64,000 bases of DNA from Marinobacter changyiensis. Its GTDB lineage: Bacteria; Pseudomonadota; Gammaproteobacteria; Pseudomonadales; Oleiphilaceae. The notes beneath the pieces were generated by a model. That model did no database searches. It saw nothing but the letters and a program-made list of their open reading frames with translations, and was not told the DNA's origin. This document shows, one piece after another, positions 49,638-58,695 of the stretch; position 1 is the first letter of the stretch; every line of letters starts with the position of its first letter. The stretch spans positions 620,001-684,000 of the forward strand of contig NZ_VZZZ01000001.1 of assembly GCF_009193265.1 (NCBI RefSeq). The letters are read 5' to 3'. The position numbers and the translations under genes were made by a program.

Positions 49638-50087
49638 ATGGCAGCAATACACATTCTGGTTGGCAGCGTTTATGGAGGCGCCCTGCTGACCGCTCGGGAA
49701 ATCAGCAAGCAGCTGGCATCCGAAGGACACCGGTTCACGGTATTGGAGAGCCCGGTACTCAACGATCTGACCGAAAGCGATGAGCCATTACTGGTTTGCA
49801 CCTCCACCACCGGCCAGGGCGAGGTGCCTCCGACGTTGCTACCGGTTTACCAGGAGCTCAAGGATCTGTTACCCCTGAAACCGGGACGGGCCTTTGGCGT
49901 CATTGTGCTGGGTGACAGCTCCTATGGCGATACTTTCTGCGGAGCCGGTGACCTGATGGAGGAGGTATTGCTGGAAATGGGCGGGCACAAAGTCGGTGAA
50001 ACCCTGCGCATAGACGCCCTGGAAACCACCGAGCCTGCCGACGAAGCGTTACCCTGGGTACGAAACTGGATACGGCAGTTGCCTTGA
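49638..50087 (+). CDS. Flavodoxin, MioC-like
   Basis: A 149-residue flavodoxin-fold protein. VGSVYGGALLTA near residue 8 is the FMN phosphate loop, CTSTTGQGEVPP near 55 and LGDSSYGDTFCGAG near 91 hold the isoalloxazine loops. These match MioC/YqcA-type short flavodoxins that support biotin synthase and other redox enzymes. The upstream ATG at 49605 is less likely, as GCGAGC precedes the ATG at 49638 and homologues start there. It is divergent from the phosphate permease gene. Confidence 0.88.
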   Translation: MAAIHILVGSVYGGALLTAREISKQLASEGHRFTVLESPVLNDLTESDEPLLVCTSTTGQGEVPPTLLPVYQELKDLLPLKPGRAFGVIVLGDSSYGDTFCGAGDLMEEVLLEMGGHKVGETLRIDALETTEPADEALPWVRNWIRQLP

Positions 50088-50131
50088 GTCGTTCCGATTG
50101 TGTGAACCGGTCGCCCTCAGTCCTCGCGCCA

Positions 50132-50995
50132 TCAGGCCTTCGGACGATGCCGAATGAGCGCCTCCTGAGCAGTTGATGCCACCATCACTCCATCCCGGGT
50201 GAAGAAACTACCCCGGTTGAACCCCCGCCCGCCAAAAGCACTCGGGCTGTCCTTGTCATAGAGCAGCCAGTCATCCATGCGAAAATCCCGGTGAAACCAG
50301 ATAGCATGGTCGAGGCTGGCTACTTGCATATCCGGGCTCATAAACGTGATCCCATGGGGATGCAGCGAGGTACCCAGAAAGCTGAAATCCGAGGCATAGG
50401 CCAGCAGGCATCGATGCAACACGGGGTCATCCGGCAACTCCCCCTGGGCACGGAGCCAGCTTTGTTTCTGCGGAGGCCGCGGCTCCGGCTTTAGCGGATT
50501 GACCGGATTAACCGGACGAATCTCAATAGGTCGTTGCCGCGTAAGCAACTGTTGCAGTCCTTCGGGTATGTAGGGCCGGAGCATCTCGCTATACTCCTGC
50601 TCAGACTTGAGGCCATCTACATCTGGTGCCGGAGGCATAGCCATCTGATGCTCATAGCCATCTTCTGCAATCTGGAAAGATACCGAGCCGGTGAGGATTT
50701 CCTTGCCCTCTTGCCGGGCAATCACACGCCGGACGGTGAAGCTGCCACCGTCCCGAACGCGCTGAACCTCATAATCAATGGGCAGGCGGTGATTCCCGGG
50801 GCGCAGAAAGTAAGCGTGCATGGAATGCGGCAACCGGGACTCGACGGTCCGGCTTGCAGCCATCAGGGCCTGGCCCAACACCTGACCACCAAACACATTG
50901 GGGAACCCCAGATCTTCGCTTTCACCCTGAAAATGATCGTCTCCGACCGGGGCGATATCCAGCAACTCAACCAGTTTTCTGGTGACGTCCAGCAT
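50132..50995 (-). CDS. tesB: Acyl-CoA thioesterase II
   Basis: A 287-residue double hot-dog protein hydrolysing acyl-CoA to free acid. The first domain has VFGGQVLGQALMAA near residue 35 and the SMHAYFLRPG segment near 57; the second has SLDHAIWFHRDF near 230, with Asp of the catalytic Asp-Thr-Gln set, and RGFNRGSFFTRDG. The length and order match E. coli TesB (286). It is convergent with the flavodoxin gene and divergent from a small exported protein. Confidence 0.95.
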   Translation of the reverse strand: MLDVTRKLVELLDIAPVGDDHFQGESEDLGFPNVFGGQVLGQALMAASRTVESRLPHSMHAYFLRPGNHRLPIDYEVQRVRDGGSFTVRRVIARQEGKEILTGSVSFQIAEDGYEHQMAMPPAPDVDGLKSEQEYSEMLRPYIPEGLQQLLTRQRPIEIRPVNPVNPLKPEPRPPQKQSWLRAQGELPDDPVLHRCLLAYASDFSFLGTSLHPHGITFMSPDMQVASLDHAIWFHRDFRMDDWLLYDKDSPSAFGGRGFNRGSFFTRDGVMVASTAQEALIRHRPKA

Positions 50996-51059
50996 GCCTG
51001 CTCCTGTGTGTAGCTTATTAAAGGGTACGTTGTTCTACCCCAGAGCATGCTCTGGTGCA

Positions 51060-51521
51060 ATGACGATACATTCAACGGCGACCGGCATAAAACCACAGGC
51101 AAAAGCCTTCAGCTTGCCGGCCGTGCTGCTGGTGGTGACTTGCAGCGTACAGGCCGCGACAGCGGCAGCGATGGAATGGCGTTATGAGCCCCGCCGGGAC
51201 AGCACCATGGTGCGGCAGACCCCGGAGCAGCCTCCCGTTCGCGAATGTGAGCAACCACCATCGCCAGTGGTGCTACCGAAAGCCGAATGGCCTGAAGACG
51301 CCCGCACATCCGCTCATGGCTGGCAGTTCATGGACCCGGCTGTTGGCACCGGACGGGCTGAAAGCTACCAGGACTCCCGCACCGCAGTTAAGCTTGCCCA
51401 GGGCCAGCAAGACGCCAGCCTTGCCAGCTCCGCTGCACCACCTCCCGGTCTGGAAAATCTGCCCGACGCCTTACAGGGCCTGAACTACCGGATTGATTTC
51501 GGCATCGAATACCGGTTCTGA
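51060..51521 (+). CDS. Small exported protein of unknown function
   Basis: A 153-residue protein with a signal peptide: a lysine-containing start, then AFSLPAVLLVVTCSVQAATAAA, cleavage near residue 38. The mature part is rich in Pro, Gln and Ala, with two Cys only in the N-terminal half, and ends in YRIDFGIEYRF, a pattern like the last strand of an outer-membrane beta protein. I do not recognise a family. The frame is open further up to 50982, which would overlap tesB, so I prefer the ATG at 51060. Confidence 0.6.
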   Translation: MTIHSTATGIKPQAKAFSLPAVLLVVTCSVQAATAAAMEWRYEPRRDSTMVRQTPEQPPVRECEQPPSPVVLPKAEWPEDARTSAHGWQFMDPAVGTGRAESYQDSRTAVKLAQGQQDASLASSAAPPPGLENLPDALQGLNYRIDFGIEYRF

Positions 51522-51531
51522 GGCGAAACCA

Positions 51532-52686
51532 CTAACCGTGAATGGGCGGCACTTCTTTCGATAGTGCCTGTTTTTCCATGGCGAAGTCCCCGGTGACGGC
51601 AAACCCGAGGGTTTCGCCTCCTTCGCCGACAAACAGCGCCTTGACACTGTTACCGGTACGTTCGATTTTCCACTCGCCGGCCGCATCTTTCGGTGGTGGA
51701 CACACCGCTGTTGGACAGCAGGGGGTCTTGACCATCACGGGCATGGTGCCGTAACGGATCTCGGTACGCTCGCCCAGAAGGGTTTTCGCCAACGCCCGGG
51801 CACAGGCCATCAGCGGCAAAACGTACATCAGCACGTGGCCATCCACCTCGGCACAATCCCCCAGTGCATAAATGTCCTTAGCGCTGGTCTCAAGGGCCCG
51901 ATTCACCTCGATACCCCGATTGACCTTAAGGCCGGCCGCGCGAGCCAGATCAACGCGAGGCCTCAGCCCCACAGCCGAAATCACAAGGTCCGAGTTCACA
52001 ATATTACCATCGGACAACGTCAGCCTGACGCCTTCGCCTCGTTTTTCAATTCGCTCAACCACGGTTTCGAGATGAAAGTTGACGCCAATGTCGGTCAAGC
52101 CGTCCATTACCGCATCGGCCGCTTCCGGTGGCAACAAGCCGGGCATCAGGGTATCCGAGGGCGCAATCACATCCACTTCGTAGTCGCCGTTGCGCAGGTC
52201 ATTGGCGAACTCACAGCCGATCAGCCCGGCACCCATAATCGCTACGCGCTTTCGACCGGCCAGGTCCTTGCGAAAAGCGCGGTAGTCCATCAGGTCGTTT
52301 ATGGAATGGATATGTTCCTGTCCCTCACCCGGGATTGTCAGCCGGATCACATCGGCACCCCAAGCCAGTACCAGGCTGGAATACGCCAGCCGCTCCTCAC
52401 CGATACACACCTCATGGGCATCGGCATCAATGCCGGTCACCGTAGTGTGAGTACGGAGCTCAATGCCCAGCTGCTCGACCATGCCGCCGGAGGTGGCCTG
52501 AGCAAGCTCATCCGCTTCCTTGCCTTTGGTGAAACCAGTGGAGAGCATGGGCTTGGAGTAACTATGGCCATCATCAGCGGTAATCATCATGACCGCTGCC
52601 TCCTTATCCTGCTTGCGGATTTCCCGCGCCAGGGAATAGCCGGAAAGTCCGGTACCTATAATGATTATGGGGGCATCCGCGCTCAT
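51532..52686 (-). CDS. rubB: Rubredoxin-NAD(+) reductase
   Basis: A 384-residue FAD protein that passes electrons from NADH to rubredoxin. It has the N-terminal FAD loop IIGTGLSGYSLAREI, a central NAD loop in AIMGAGLIGCEFAND near 150, and the YALGDCAEVDG FAD signature near 270. The neighbouring rubredoxin gene 24 bp upstream on the same strand is its partner. In pseudomonads the pair feeds alkane hydroxylase AlkB and other oxygenases. The C-terminal Pro-Cys-Cys-Pro patch (TPCCPTAVCPPP) is a family trait. Confidence 0.94.
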   Translation of the reverse strand: MSADAPIIIIGTGLSGYSLAREIRKQDKEAAVMMITADDGHSYSKPMLSTGFTKGKEADELAQATSGGMVEQLGIELRTHTTVTGIDADAHEVCIGEERLAYSSLVLAWGADVIRLTIPGEGQEHIHSINDLMDYRAFRKDLAGRKRVAIMGAGLIGCEFANDLRNGDYEVDVIAPSDTLMPGLLPPEAADAVMDGLTDIGVNFHLETVVERIEKRGEGVRLTLSDGNIVNSDLVISAVGLRPRVDLARAAGLKVNRGIEVNRALETSAKDIYALGDCAEVDGHVLMYVLPLMACARALAKTLLGERTEIRYGTMPVMVKTPCCPTAVCPPPKDAAGEWKIERTGNSVKALFVGEGGETLGFAVTGDFAMEKQALSKEVPPIHG

Positions 52687-52710
52687 AGACTGCGCTCCTG
52701 AGGATTTTGA

Positions 52711-52878
52711 TTAGCCAATTTCAATCATTTCGAAGTCTTCTTTACCCACGCCGCAGTCAGGACAAACCCAGTCCTCGGGCACGTCATCCCATTCGGTGCC
52801 CGGCGCAATACCATCTTCCGGCCAGCCCTGAGCTTCATCGTAAATCCAGCCACAAACCACACACTGCCACTTCTTCAT
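52711..52878 (-). CDS. rubA: Rubredoxin
   Basis: A 55-residue one-iron protein. The two Cys pairs are [10 protein letters not shown] near residue 6 and [11 protein letters not shown] near 39, as in the AlkG2/RubA type that works with alkane hydroxylase. The ORF is open further up, but AGGTTTCTGATG-like sequence places the start at the ATG at 52878, giving the standard length. It is transcribed with rubB and may have its own promoter in the 200 bp upstream; no alkane-responsive site is recognisable. Confidence 0.96.
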   Translation of the reverse strand: MKKWQCVVCGWIYDEAQGWPEDGIAPGTEWDDVPEDWVCPDCGVGKEDFEMIEIG

Positions 52879-53080
52879 CAGAAACCTCCACACACCCGGA
52901 GTGAGTGCGATCATGATTATAAAGGATCGTTATCAAAAATACGGGAGGCCTATGATACGCATTGTTCGGTGATTGACCAATGCCGGTGCCGACGCTCAGC
53001 CTCCTCCATTTAGGCCACCCCCTCCCTTCCTGGGGCACGCTTCGGTATAATCCGCCGTTTTACGACAGGATCAGATCACT

Positions 53081-53638
53081 ATGACCGACACCGTCGATGA
53101 GTTGAACCAGGTGTTTGCAGAAGCAGACTGCCTGGTCAGCGAGCAACAGGTTAACGCTGCCATCCAGTCAATGGCCAGTGCCATCACCGAGCGCCTGAGC
53201 GGCAGCAACCCTTTGTTGTTCTGCGTCATGAACGGCGGGCTGATTCTGACCGGTCAACTGCTGCCTCAGCTGAAGTTTCCGGTTCAGGCCGAATACCTCC
53301 ACGCGACCCGCTACCGTCAGGAAACTACCGGCGGCATCCTTGAATGGAAGCTCAAGCCGGATGCGAACTTCCATGACCGGACCGTGCTGATCGTTGATGA
53401 CATTCTCGATGAAGGCACCACTCTGGAGGCCATTGGTGACTATTGCCGGGCCCAGGGCGCAAAAGAAGTGCTAACCGCCGTATTGGTAGACAAACAGCAC
53501 GATCGCAAAGCCCGCCCCGGACTGAAAGCGGATTTTACCGGCCTGGAAGTAGAAGACCGCTTTCTGTTCGGCTTTGGCATGGACTACAAGGGATACTGGC
53601 GCAACGCGCCGGGGATCTATGCCGTCAAAGGGCTTTAA
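53081..53638 (+). CDS. hpt: Hypoxanthine(-guanine) phosphoribosyltransferase
   Basis: A purine salvage enzyme of 185 residues, joining hypoxanthine or guanine to PRPP. The PRPP loop VLIVDDILDEGTTL lies near residues 103-116, and the FCVMNGG segment near 48 and FGFGMDYKG near 165 shape the purine site. The ubiC start lies within its last 20 bases, so the two are coupled. rubA-rubB, hpt, ubiC, ubiA and phoB are neighbours in Pseudomonas too. Confidence 0.94.
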   Translation: MTDTVDELNQVFAEADCLVSEQQVNAAIQSMASAITERLSGSNPLLFCVMNGGLILTGQLLPQLKFPVQAEYLHATRYRQETTGGILEWKLKPDANFHDRTVLIVDDILDEGTTLEAIGDYCRAQGAKEVLTAVLVDKQHDRKARPGLKADFTGLEVEDRFLFGFGMDYKGYWRNAPGIYAVKGL

Positions 53639-54179
53639 TCCGGCGGCCTCACGCGCCCATCAAAGGATCCCCCCGACCCGGTGGTACCCGTCGCTGATCT
53701 CAGCGGCATTGAACAGTCCGCTGCCACGAGGTGGCGCGCGTTATTGGCTAACGCTGGAAGGCTCCCTGACCCGTGCCCTGCAGGTGCGTTGTCGGGAACG
53801 ATTTCATGTGGATGTTCTTGACGAGGGCTTTGCGCTGCCGACGCTGGAAGAGGCCCGCACTCTGGGCATCCCGCCGCGCCAGGTTGCCTGGATAAGGGAA
53901 GTTCAGCTTTGCGGGGATGGCCAGCCCTGGGTCATGGCTCGCACGATCATTCCCCGGGCTACTCTGGCCGGCCGGGGGCGCCGCCTGCGCCACCTGGGAC
54001 GCAAACCGCTGGGTGCCTATCTGTTCAGTCGCCCGGAATGGCAGCGGGGGCCGTTCCAGACCGGCTTGTGTCACCCCGGTGCCAACGGCAATCAGCCCTT
54101 GGTCGCACGACGATCCCGGTTTTATTCCGGCGGCGCGGCGCTGCTGGTGGGAGAATACTTCCTGCCTGCGGTTTTGTGA
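53619..54179 (+). CDS. ubiC: Chorismate lyase
   Basis: A 186-residue enzyme splitting chorismate to 4-hydroxybenzoate and pyruvate, the first committed step of ubiquinone. LTLEGSLTRALQ near 48, REVQLCGDGQPWVMART near 96 with the buried Arg, and the ending GEYFLP with the catalytic Glu are recognisable. The ATG at 53619 overlaps hpt by 20 bp. ubiA follows 63 bp downstream, the next step in the pathway. The N-terminus varies and an upstream start at 53574 cannot be fully excluded. Confidence 0.92.
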   Translation: MPSKGFNPAASRAHQRIPPTRWYPSLISAALNSPLPRGGARYWLTLEGSLTRALQVRCRERFHVDVLDEGFALPTLEEARTLGIPPRQVAWIREVQLCGDGQPWVMARTIIPRATLAGRGRRLRHLGRKPLGAYLFSRPEWQRGPFQTGLCHPGANGNQPLVARRSRFYSGGAALLVGEYFLPAVL

Positions 54180-54242
54180 CTATTCTCACACCGCTATACT
54201 CCTGACAGCCTGCCATTAACCCAGCGACTGACCGGACCCTTT

Positions 54243-55130
54243 ATGAAACCCGATTTTTTACCTTCCCACCTCCAGGTTCGGCTCATCGACTACGCCATAC
54301 TGCTGCGTCTGAACCGGCCGATCGGAAGCTTGCTGTTGCTATGGCCAACGTACTGGGCACTATGGCTGGCGGCAGATGGTGTTCCCGGCATCACCAATCT
54401 GCTGGTCTTTACGCTGGGTGTGTTTTTAATGCGAGCTGCAGGCTGCGCCATCAATGACTTTGCCGATCGCAAGGTCGATGGCCATGTAAAGCGAACCCGT
54501 GACCGCCCGCTTGCTTCCGGACGGGTCAAGCCCAAAGAAGCGGTCGCGCTGTTTCTCGGCCTGGCTCTGTTGGCCTTCCTGATGGTGATCTTCCTCACCA
54601 ATACATTGACGCTTTACCTTTCATTCGGGGGCCTGTTGCTGGCCTTTATCTACCCCTTCATGAAACGCCACACCCATTTGCCCCAGCTTTTCCTGGGTGC
54701 CGCGTTTTCCTGGGCCATTCCCATGGCGTGGGCGGCTGAAACCGGCGAATTGACCAACCTGGCGTGGTTGCTGTTTACCGCCAATGTGCTCTGGACCGTA
54801 GCCTACGACACCTTTTATGCCATGGTGGACCGCGACGATGATCTGACAATAGGCGTTAAATCCACCGCCATCCTGTTTGGCGACGGCGACAAGGCCATTA
54901 TCGCGGTACTTCAGGCCCTGGTCATTCTGATCCTGCTGCTGGTAGGCCAGCAGGCGGGACTTGGCGCCTTTTATTATCTCGGGGTGATTGTCATGGCATG
55001 CCTGTTTGTCTACCAGCAGTATCTGGCGAGAGACCGGGAACGAGAAGCTTGCTTCAAAGCTTTCCTGAATAATAACTGGGCGGGTTTTGCGGTATTCGCC
55101 GGATTATTCTTGGACACGCTTTTTTGGTGA
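54243..55130 (+). CDS. ubiA: 4-hydroxybenzoate octaprenyltransferase
   Basis: An inner-membrane prenyltransferase of 295 residues with eight or nine hydrophobic segments. The two Asp-rich motifs needed for Mg-diphosphate binding are [15 protein letters not shown] near 77-91 and [16 protein letters not shown] near 197-212. It attaches the polyprenyl tail to the ring made by UbiC. No ubiX, ubiD or other ubiquinone gene lies here. The phoB gene follows 115 bp later with its own Pho box. Confidence 0.96.
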   Translation: MKPDFLPSHLQVRLIDYAILLRLNRPIGSLLLLWPTYWALWLAADGVPGITNLLVFTLGVFLMRAAGCAINDFADRKVDGHVKRTRDRPLASGRVKPKEAVALFLGLALLAFLMVIFLTNTLTLYLSFGGLLLAFIYPFMKRHTHLPQLFLGAAFSWAIPMAWAAETGELTNLAWLLFTANVLWTVAYDTFYAMVDRDDDLTIGVKSTAILFGDGDKAIIAVLQALVILILLLVGQQAGLGAFYYLGVIVMACLFVYQQYLARDREREACFKAFLNNNWAGFAVFAGLFLDTLFW

Positions 55131-55171
55131 ATGATCTTTTGGCGAGTGGTCTGTCATGTTTTACAAGTGAA

Positions 55172-55189
55172 CTGTCATATACTTGTAAC
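55172..55189 (+). promoter_or_regulatory. Candidate PhoB-binding Pho box before phoB
   Basis: CTGTCAT (55172-55178) and TTGTAAC (55183-55189) stand 11 bp apart, the spacing of the Pho box repeat (CTGTCAT-N4-CTGTCAT). A further CTGTCAT lies at 55151-55157, 21 bp before. The site is 57 bp ahead of the phoB ATG, as expected for autoregulation. Base match in the second half is partial. Confidence 0.65.
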
Positions 55190-55245
55190 ACTTCCGGGCT
55201 GTAATGAGACAGCAACAAACATCGGTCTGATACAGGTTAATTCTC

Positions 55246-55941
55246 ATGTCTGGAAAAACTGTCCTGATTGTTGATGACGAAGCGTCGATCCGCGAAATGA
55301 TCGCCGTCGCCCTCGAAATGGCAGATTATGACTACCTTGAGGCAGCGGATGCCAGAGAAGCACACGCGCTGATTGTTGATAAACACCCCGATCTGATTCT
55401 GCTCGACTGGATGCTGCCCGGCACCAGTGGCGTTGAATTGGCGAGACGCCTGAAACGGGACGAGGCCACCGCCGAGATTCCGATTATCATGCTGACCGCC
55501 AAGGTGGAAGAAGATAACAAGATCCAGGGCCTCGAGGTTGGCGCTGACGACTACATCACCAAGCCTTTCTCGCCCCGGGAGCTGGTTGCCCGCCTCAAAG
55601 CGGTGCTCAGGCGAGCGACACCGGCTGGCGTGGAAACCCCGATTGAAGTCGACGGTCTGACCCTCGACCCGATTGGCCACCGGGTCAGCACACAAAACAA
55701 TGGCGCCCTGACTATCGGCCCGACCGAGTATCGCTTGCTGCAGTTTTTCATGACTCATCAGGAACGGGTTTATACCCGCTCCCAACTGCTGGATCAGGTC
55801 TGGGGTGGCAATGTCTATGTTGAGGAACGCACCGTGGACGTCCACATCCGGCGCTTGCGCAAAGCCCTCGGAAACCAATACGATCACCTGATCCAGACGG
55901 TCAGAGGTACGGGCTATCGATTCTCCACGCGAGCTGCCTGA
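55246..55941 (+). CDS. phoB: Phosphate regulon response regulator PhoB
   Basis: A 231-residue OmpR-type regulator. The receiver domain has the acidic pair (VDDEAS), the phosphorylated Asp in LLDWMLPG near residue 54, the Thr in MLTAK and the Lys in YITKPFSP. The winged-helix domain (about 130-228) ends RTVRGTGYRFS. Phosphorylated by PhoR in low phosphate, it activates transport and scavenging genes. phoR follows 43 bp downstream with a hairpin between. A candidate Pho box precedes it. Confidence 0.97.
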   Translation: MSGKTVLIVDDEASIREMIAVALEMADYDYLEAADAREAHALIVDKHPDLILLDWMLPGTSGVELARRLKRDEATAEIPIIMLTAKVEEDNKIQGLEVGADDYITKPFSPRELVARLKAVLRRATPAGVETPIEVDGLTLDPIGHRVSTQNNGALTIGPTEYRLLQFFMTHQERVYTRSQLLDQVWGGNVYVEERTVDVHIRRLRKALGNQYDHLIQTVRGTGYRFSTRAA

Positions 55942-55946
55942 AACCC

Positions 55947-55973
55947 TCTGTTAGCCGTTTCTTTTCTAACAGA
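55947..55973 (+). other. Hairpin between phoB and phoR
   Basis: TCTGTTAG and CTAACAGA form a perfect 8-bp stem around an 11-base T-rich loop (CCGTTTCTTTT), six bases after the phoB stop and ending 11 bp before the phoR ATG. It lacks a T tract, so processing or partial attenuation that lowers phoR relative to phoB is a reasonable idea, but it is untested. Confidence 0.6.
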
Positions 55974-55984
55974 CGGACTGACCC

Positions 55985-57304
55985 ATGCAGCACAGCTGGA
56001 CGCGTTATCTGCGCCTGATTGTCGTTTTGCTGATCACAACCACAGGCATCGGCCTTTTCTTCGGTTATCCATCGGCAGGATTAATGGCAGGCCTGGCGAT
56101 ATACCTGGTCTGGACCCTTGCTCAGATCCGCAAGCTGCACCACTGGCTCGCCCACCCGGATGCCGGTGACGAAGCGCCCGAGAGCATCGGGTTATGGGGC
56201 AATATTTTCGATAACCTGCACCGGCTGCACCGGGACCATCTGCGCACCCGGGACCGGTTGCAAGCCTCGGTGAACCGGGTTCAGGAGTCCACCAATGCCA
56301 TGCGGGACGGTGTCGTCATGACCGACGCCCAGGGCCGGATGGAATGGTGGAATGGTTCAGCCGACCACCTGCTCGGGTTCCGGCGTCAGACCGACCGGGG
56401 CCAGTATGTTCACAACCTGATTCGCCACCCCTCTTTTAAAGCCTATTTCGACGCCCGCGATTACCGGGAGCCATTGGAACTGAACTCTCCGGCCAAACCC
56501 CACATTCACCTGCAGATCCAGATCAGCCTGTTCGGTGATGACGACCGGTTGATTGTCGCCAAGGACGTCACCCGCCTGTTCCAGCTTGAGCAAATGCGGC
56601 GCGACTTCGTCGGCAACGTTTCCCATGAAATGCGAACACCGCTCACAGTGATCAGCGGCTACCTCGAAACCATGGTGGACAACGCCGATGATCTCCCTCC
56701 CAAATGGCGCCGTGCGATCAACACCATGGCGCAGCAATCATCACGGATGGAAGCGCTGATCACCGACCTTATCCTGTTGTCCAAACTGGAAACCGGCGAG
56801 CAACTGGTGAATGCCGACGTCGTCGACATTCAGGCGATGGTGAACCACATCTGTGCTGACGCCAAAGCGTTGAGCGGTGACAAGCAACATACCTTCAGCG
56901 TTGAGATCGGAGAACGCAGTTTTCTGAAAGGTGATGAGGGGCAGCTTCGAAGTGCGTTTTCGAACCTTATTTTCAACGCCGTCAAATACACGCCTGCCGG
57001 AGGTCATATCAAGGTAACCTGGACCGCCGACCGCCATGGTGCACATCTGTCAGTCAAGGACACCGGTATCGGCATTGACCCGGTACACATACCGAGGCTC
57101 ACGGAACGTTTTTATCGGGCGGATCCCAGCCGCCACCAGCAAACCGGCGGCACCGGCCTGGGTCTCGCCATCGTCAAACATGTGCTGTTGAATCACGATG
57201 GCAGTCTCGAAATCAAGAGTGGCCCGGGCCAGGGCAGTGAATTTACCTGTCACTTTCCCCGCGAGCGCATCGCCGAACATCTTGAGGAAACCGGTCCGGC
57301 ATAG
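55985..57304 (+). CDS. phoR: Phosphate regulon sensor kinase PhoR
   Basis: A 439-residue membrane histidine kinase. Two N-terminal hydrophobic segments (about 11-27 and 30-44) anchor it with hardly any periplasmic loop, as usual for PhoR, followed by a linker and a PAS domain (MTDAQGRMEWWNGSAD near 116-131). The H-box is VSHEMRTPLTVISGYL near 211-226, with ATPase boxes LIFNAVKYTP, DTGIGID and GGTGLGLAIVKH. It phosphorylates PhoB in low phosphate. No phoU or pst genes are in the window. Confidence 0.97.
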   Translation: MQHSWTRYLRLIVVLLITTTGIGLFFGYPSAGLMAGLAIYLVWTLAQIRKLHHWLAHPDAGDEAPESIGLWGNIFDNLHRLHRDHLRTRDRLQASVNRVQESTNAMRDGVVMTDAQGRMEWWNGSADHLLGFRRQTDRGQYVHNLIRHPSFKAYFDARDYREPLELNSPAKPHIHLQIQISLFGDDDRLIVAKDVTRLFQLEQMRRDFVGNVSHEMRTPLTVISGYLETMVDNADDLPPKWRRAINTMAQQSSRMEALITDLILLSKLETGEQLVNADVVDIQAMVNHICADAKALSGDKQHTFSVEIGERSFLKGDEGQLRSAFSNLIFNAVKYTPAGGHIKVTWTADRHGAHLSVKDTGIGIDPVHIPRLTERFYRADPSRHQQTGGTGLGLAIVKHVLLNHDGSLEIKSGPGQGSEFTCHFPRERIAEHLEETGPA

Positions 57305-57447
57305 TCAAACGTCAACTCTGGCCGGAAGTGAATCGTGCCCTGCTTTCTTAAGGAAATGTCACTCTCGTGGCACTGAAAATTTCCCAGACCGCCCTTGAAA
57401 CAGGCTACCATGGCCCTCTACGCCCTTCGCCCCGAATAGAGGTTTAC

Positions 57448-58695
57448 GTGCAGAACAAACTACCACCCGGTCTTCACTGGTCGTTTAATCGCAAAACCAT
57501 GCTCGGCATGGGCCTGACTGCGGCGCTCATGTCTGGCATGGCCCACGCTCAAGCCCCGGATAACTTCCAGCAATGTGTCGCCGACCTGACCGAGAAGGCC
57601 ATCGCTGAGGGCGTGTCCAGGGCCACCGCTGAACAGGTGATGGCAACAACCGAGCATCAGGACAGGGTCATCGAACTTGACCAGCGCCAACCCGAATTCA
57701 CCACCACCTTCGCCGACTACCTTAACCGCCGGGTGAACGATAGCCGCATCAGTCAGGGCCGCGAGTTAATGCAGGAGCACCGCGACTTGCTGGAGCGGGT
57801 AACCCGCGAAACCGGTGTACCACCGGCTTACCTGCTTGCTTTCTGGGGTCTGGAAACCAATTTTGGCAGCTACTTCGGCAAGATGTCCGTGCCCAACTCG
57901 CTGACCACTCTGGCCTGTGACGAGCGGCGCAGCGAATATTTTACCGGCGAACTGATCGCCGCCCTGAAAATTGTCGATGAGGGCGCTATCTCCGTTGAAC
58001 AGATGGAGGGTTCCTGGGCGGGCGCCATGGGGCACGTGCAATTCATGCCTTCGGTCTTTCTGCGTTATGCCGTCGATGCAGACAACGATGGCAAGCGGGA
58101 TTTGTGGAACAGTCTGGATGACGCCCTGATGTCCGCTGGCACCTTTCTGAACGATCTTGGCTGGGACAAAGACTACCGCTGGGGCCGCGAAGTGCTGCTG
58201 CCGGAAGATTTTGATTATGCACTGGCGGATGGTAAAAAGCGGCCACTGAAAGATTGGCGTCAGATGAACATCACCGACGCCTTCGGTAATCTTTTGCCAG
58301 CCGAGGATATTGCAGCGGGCCTCGTGGTGCCTGCCGGCCATGAAGGGCCCGCCTTTCTTGCTTACGACAATTTCAATGTGATCATGGGCTGGAACCGTTC
58401 GGAGTTTTACGCTATTGCCGTCGGCCACTTGGCAGACCGTATCGCTGGCGCCGGTGGATTGCAGAATCCGCCGCCCACCGATACGCCAAATTTATCCAGG
58501 GCTGATATTGAAGCACTGCAGGCCGCCCTGGTCACCCAGGGCTTTGATCCGGGTAAGCCGGACGGCATCCTTGGTCCAGCCACCCGTTCGGCCATCCGAC
58601 AGTTCCAGGCCGGAGAAAATATGATCGCTGATGGCTACCCGAGTGCCGAGGTATTTCGCGCGATGGATATTCAGCTCGCAGCGAAACCTGGTTAG
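57448..58695 (+). CDS. Lytic murein transglycosylase, MltB family, with peptidoglycan-binding domain
   Basis: A 415-residue periplasmic enzyme that cuts the glycan chain of murein. I choose a GTG start at 57448, with AGAGG five to seven bases before it: it yields a signal sequence with a basic start (FNRKTMLGMGLTAALMSG) that an ATG at 57499 would lose. The catalytic domain holds the Glu in WGLETNFGSYFG near 145 and the FMPS region, and the last 65 residues form a PG_binding_1 domain (VTQGFDPGKPDGILGPATRS). This matches the SltB/MltB-like branch; membrane attachment is not predicted. Confidence 0.9.
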   Translation: MQNKLPPGLHWSFNRKTMLGMGLTAALMSGMAHAQAPDNFQQCVADLTEKAIAEGVSRATAEQVMATTEHQDRVIELDQRQPEFTTTFADYLNRRVNDSRISQGRELMQEHRDLLERVTRETGVPPAYLLAFWGLETNFGSYFGKMSVPNSLTTLACDERRSEYFTGELIAALKIVDEGAISVEQMEGSWAGAMGHVQFMPSVFLRYAVDADNDGKRDLWNSLDDALMSAGTFLNDLGWDKDYRWGREVLLPEDFDYALADGKKRPLKDWRQMNITDAFGNLLPAEDIAAGLVVPAGHEGPAFLAYDNFNVIMGWNRSEFYAIAVGHLADRIAGAGGLQNPPPTDTPNLSRADIEALQAALVTQGFDPGKPDGILGPATRSAIRQFQAGENMIADGYPSAEVFRAMDIQLAAKPG

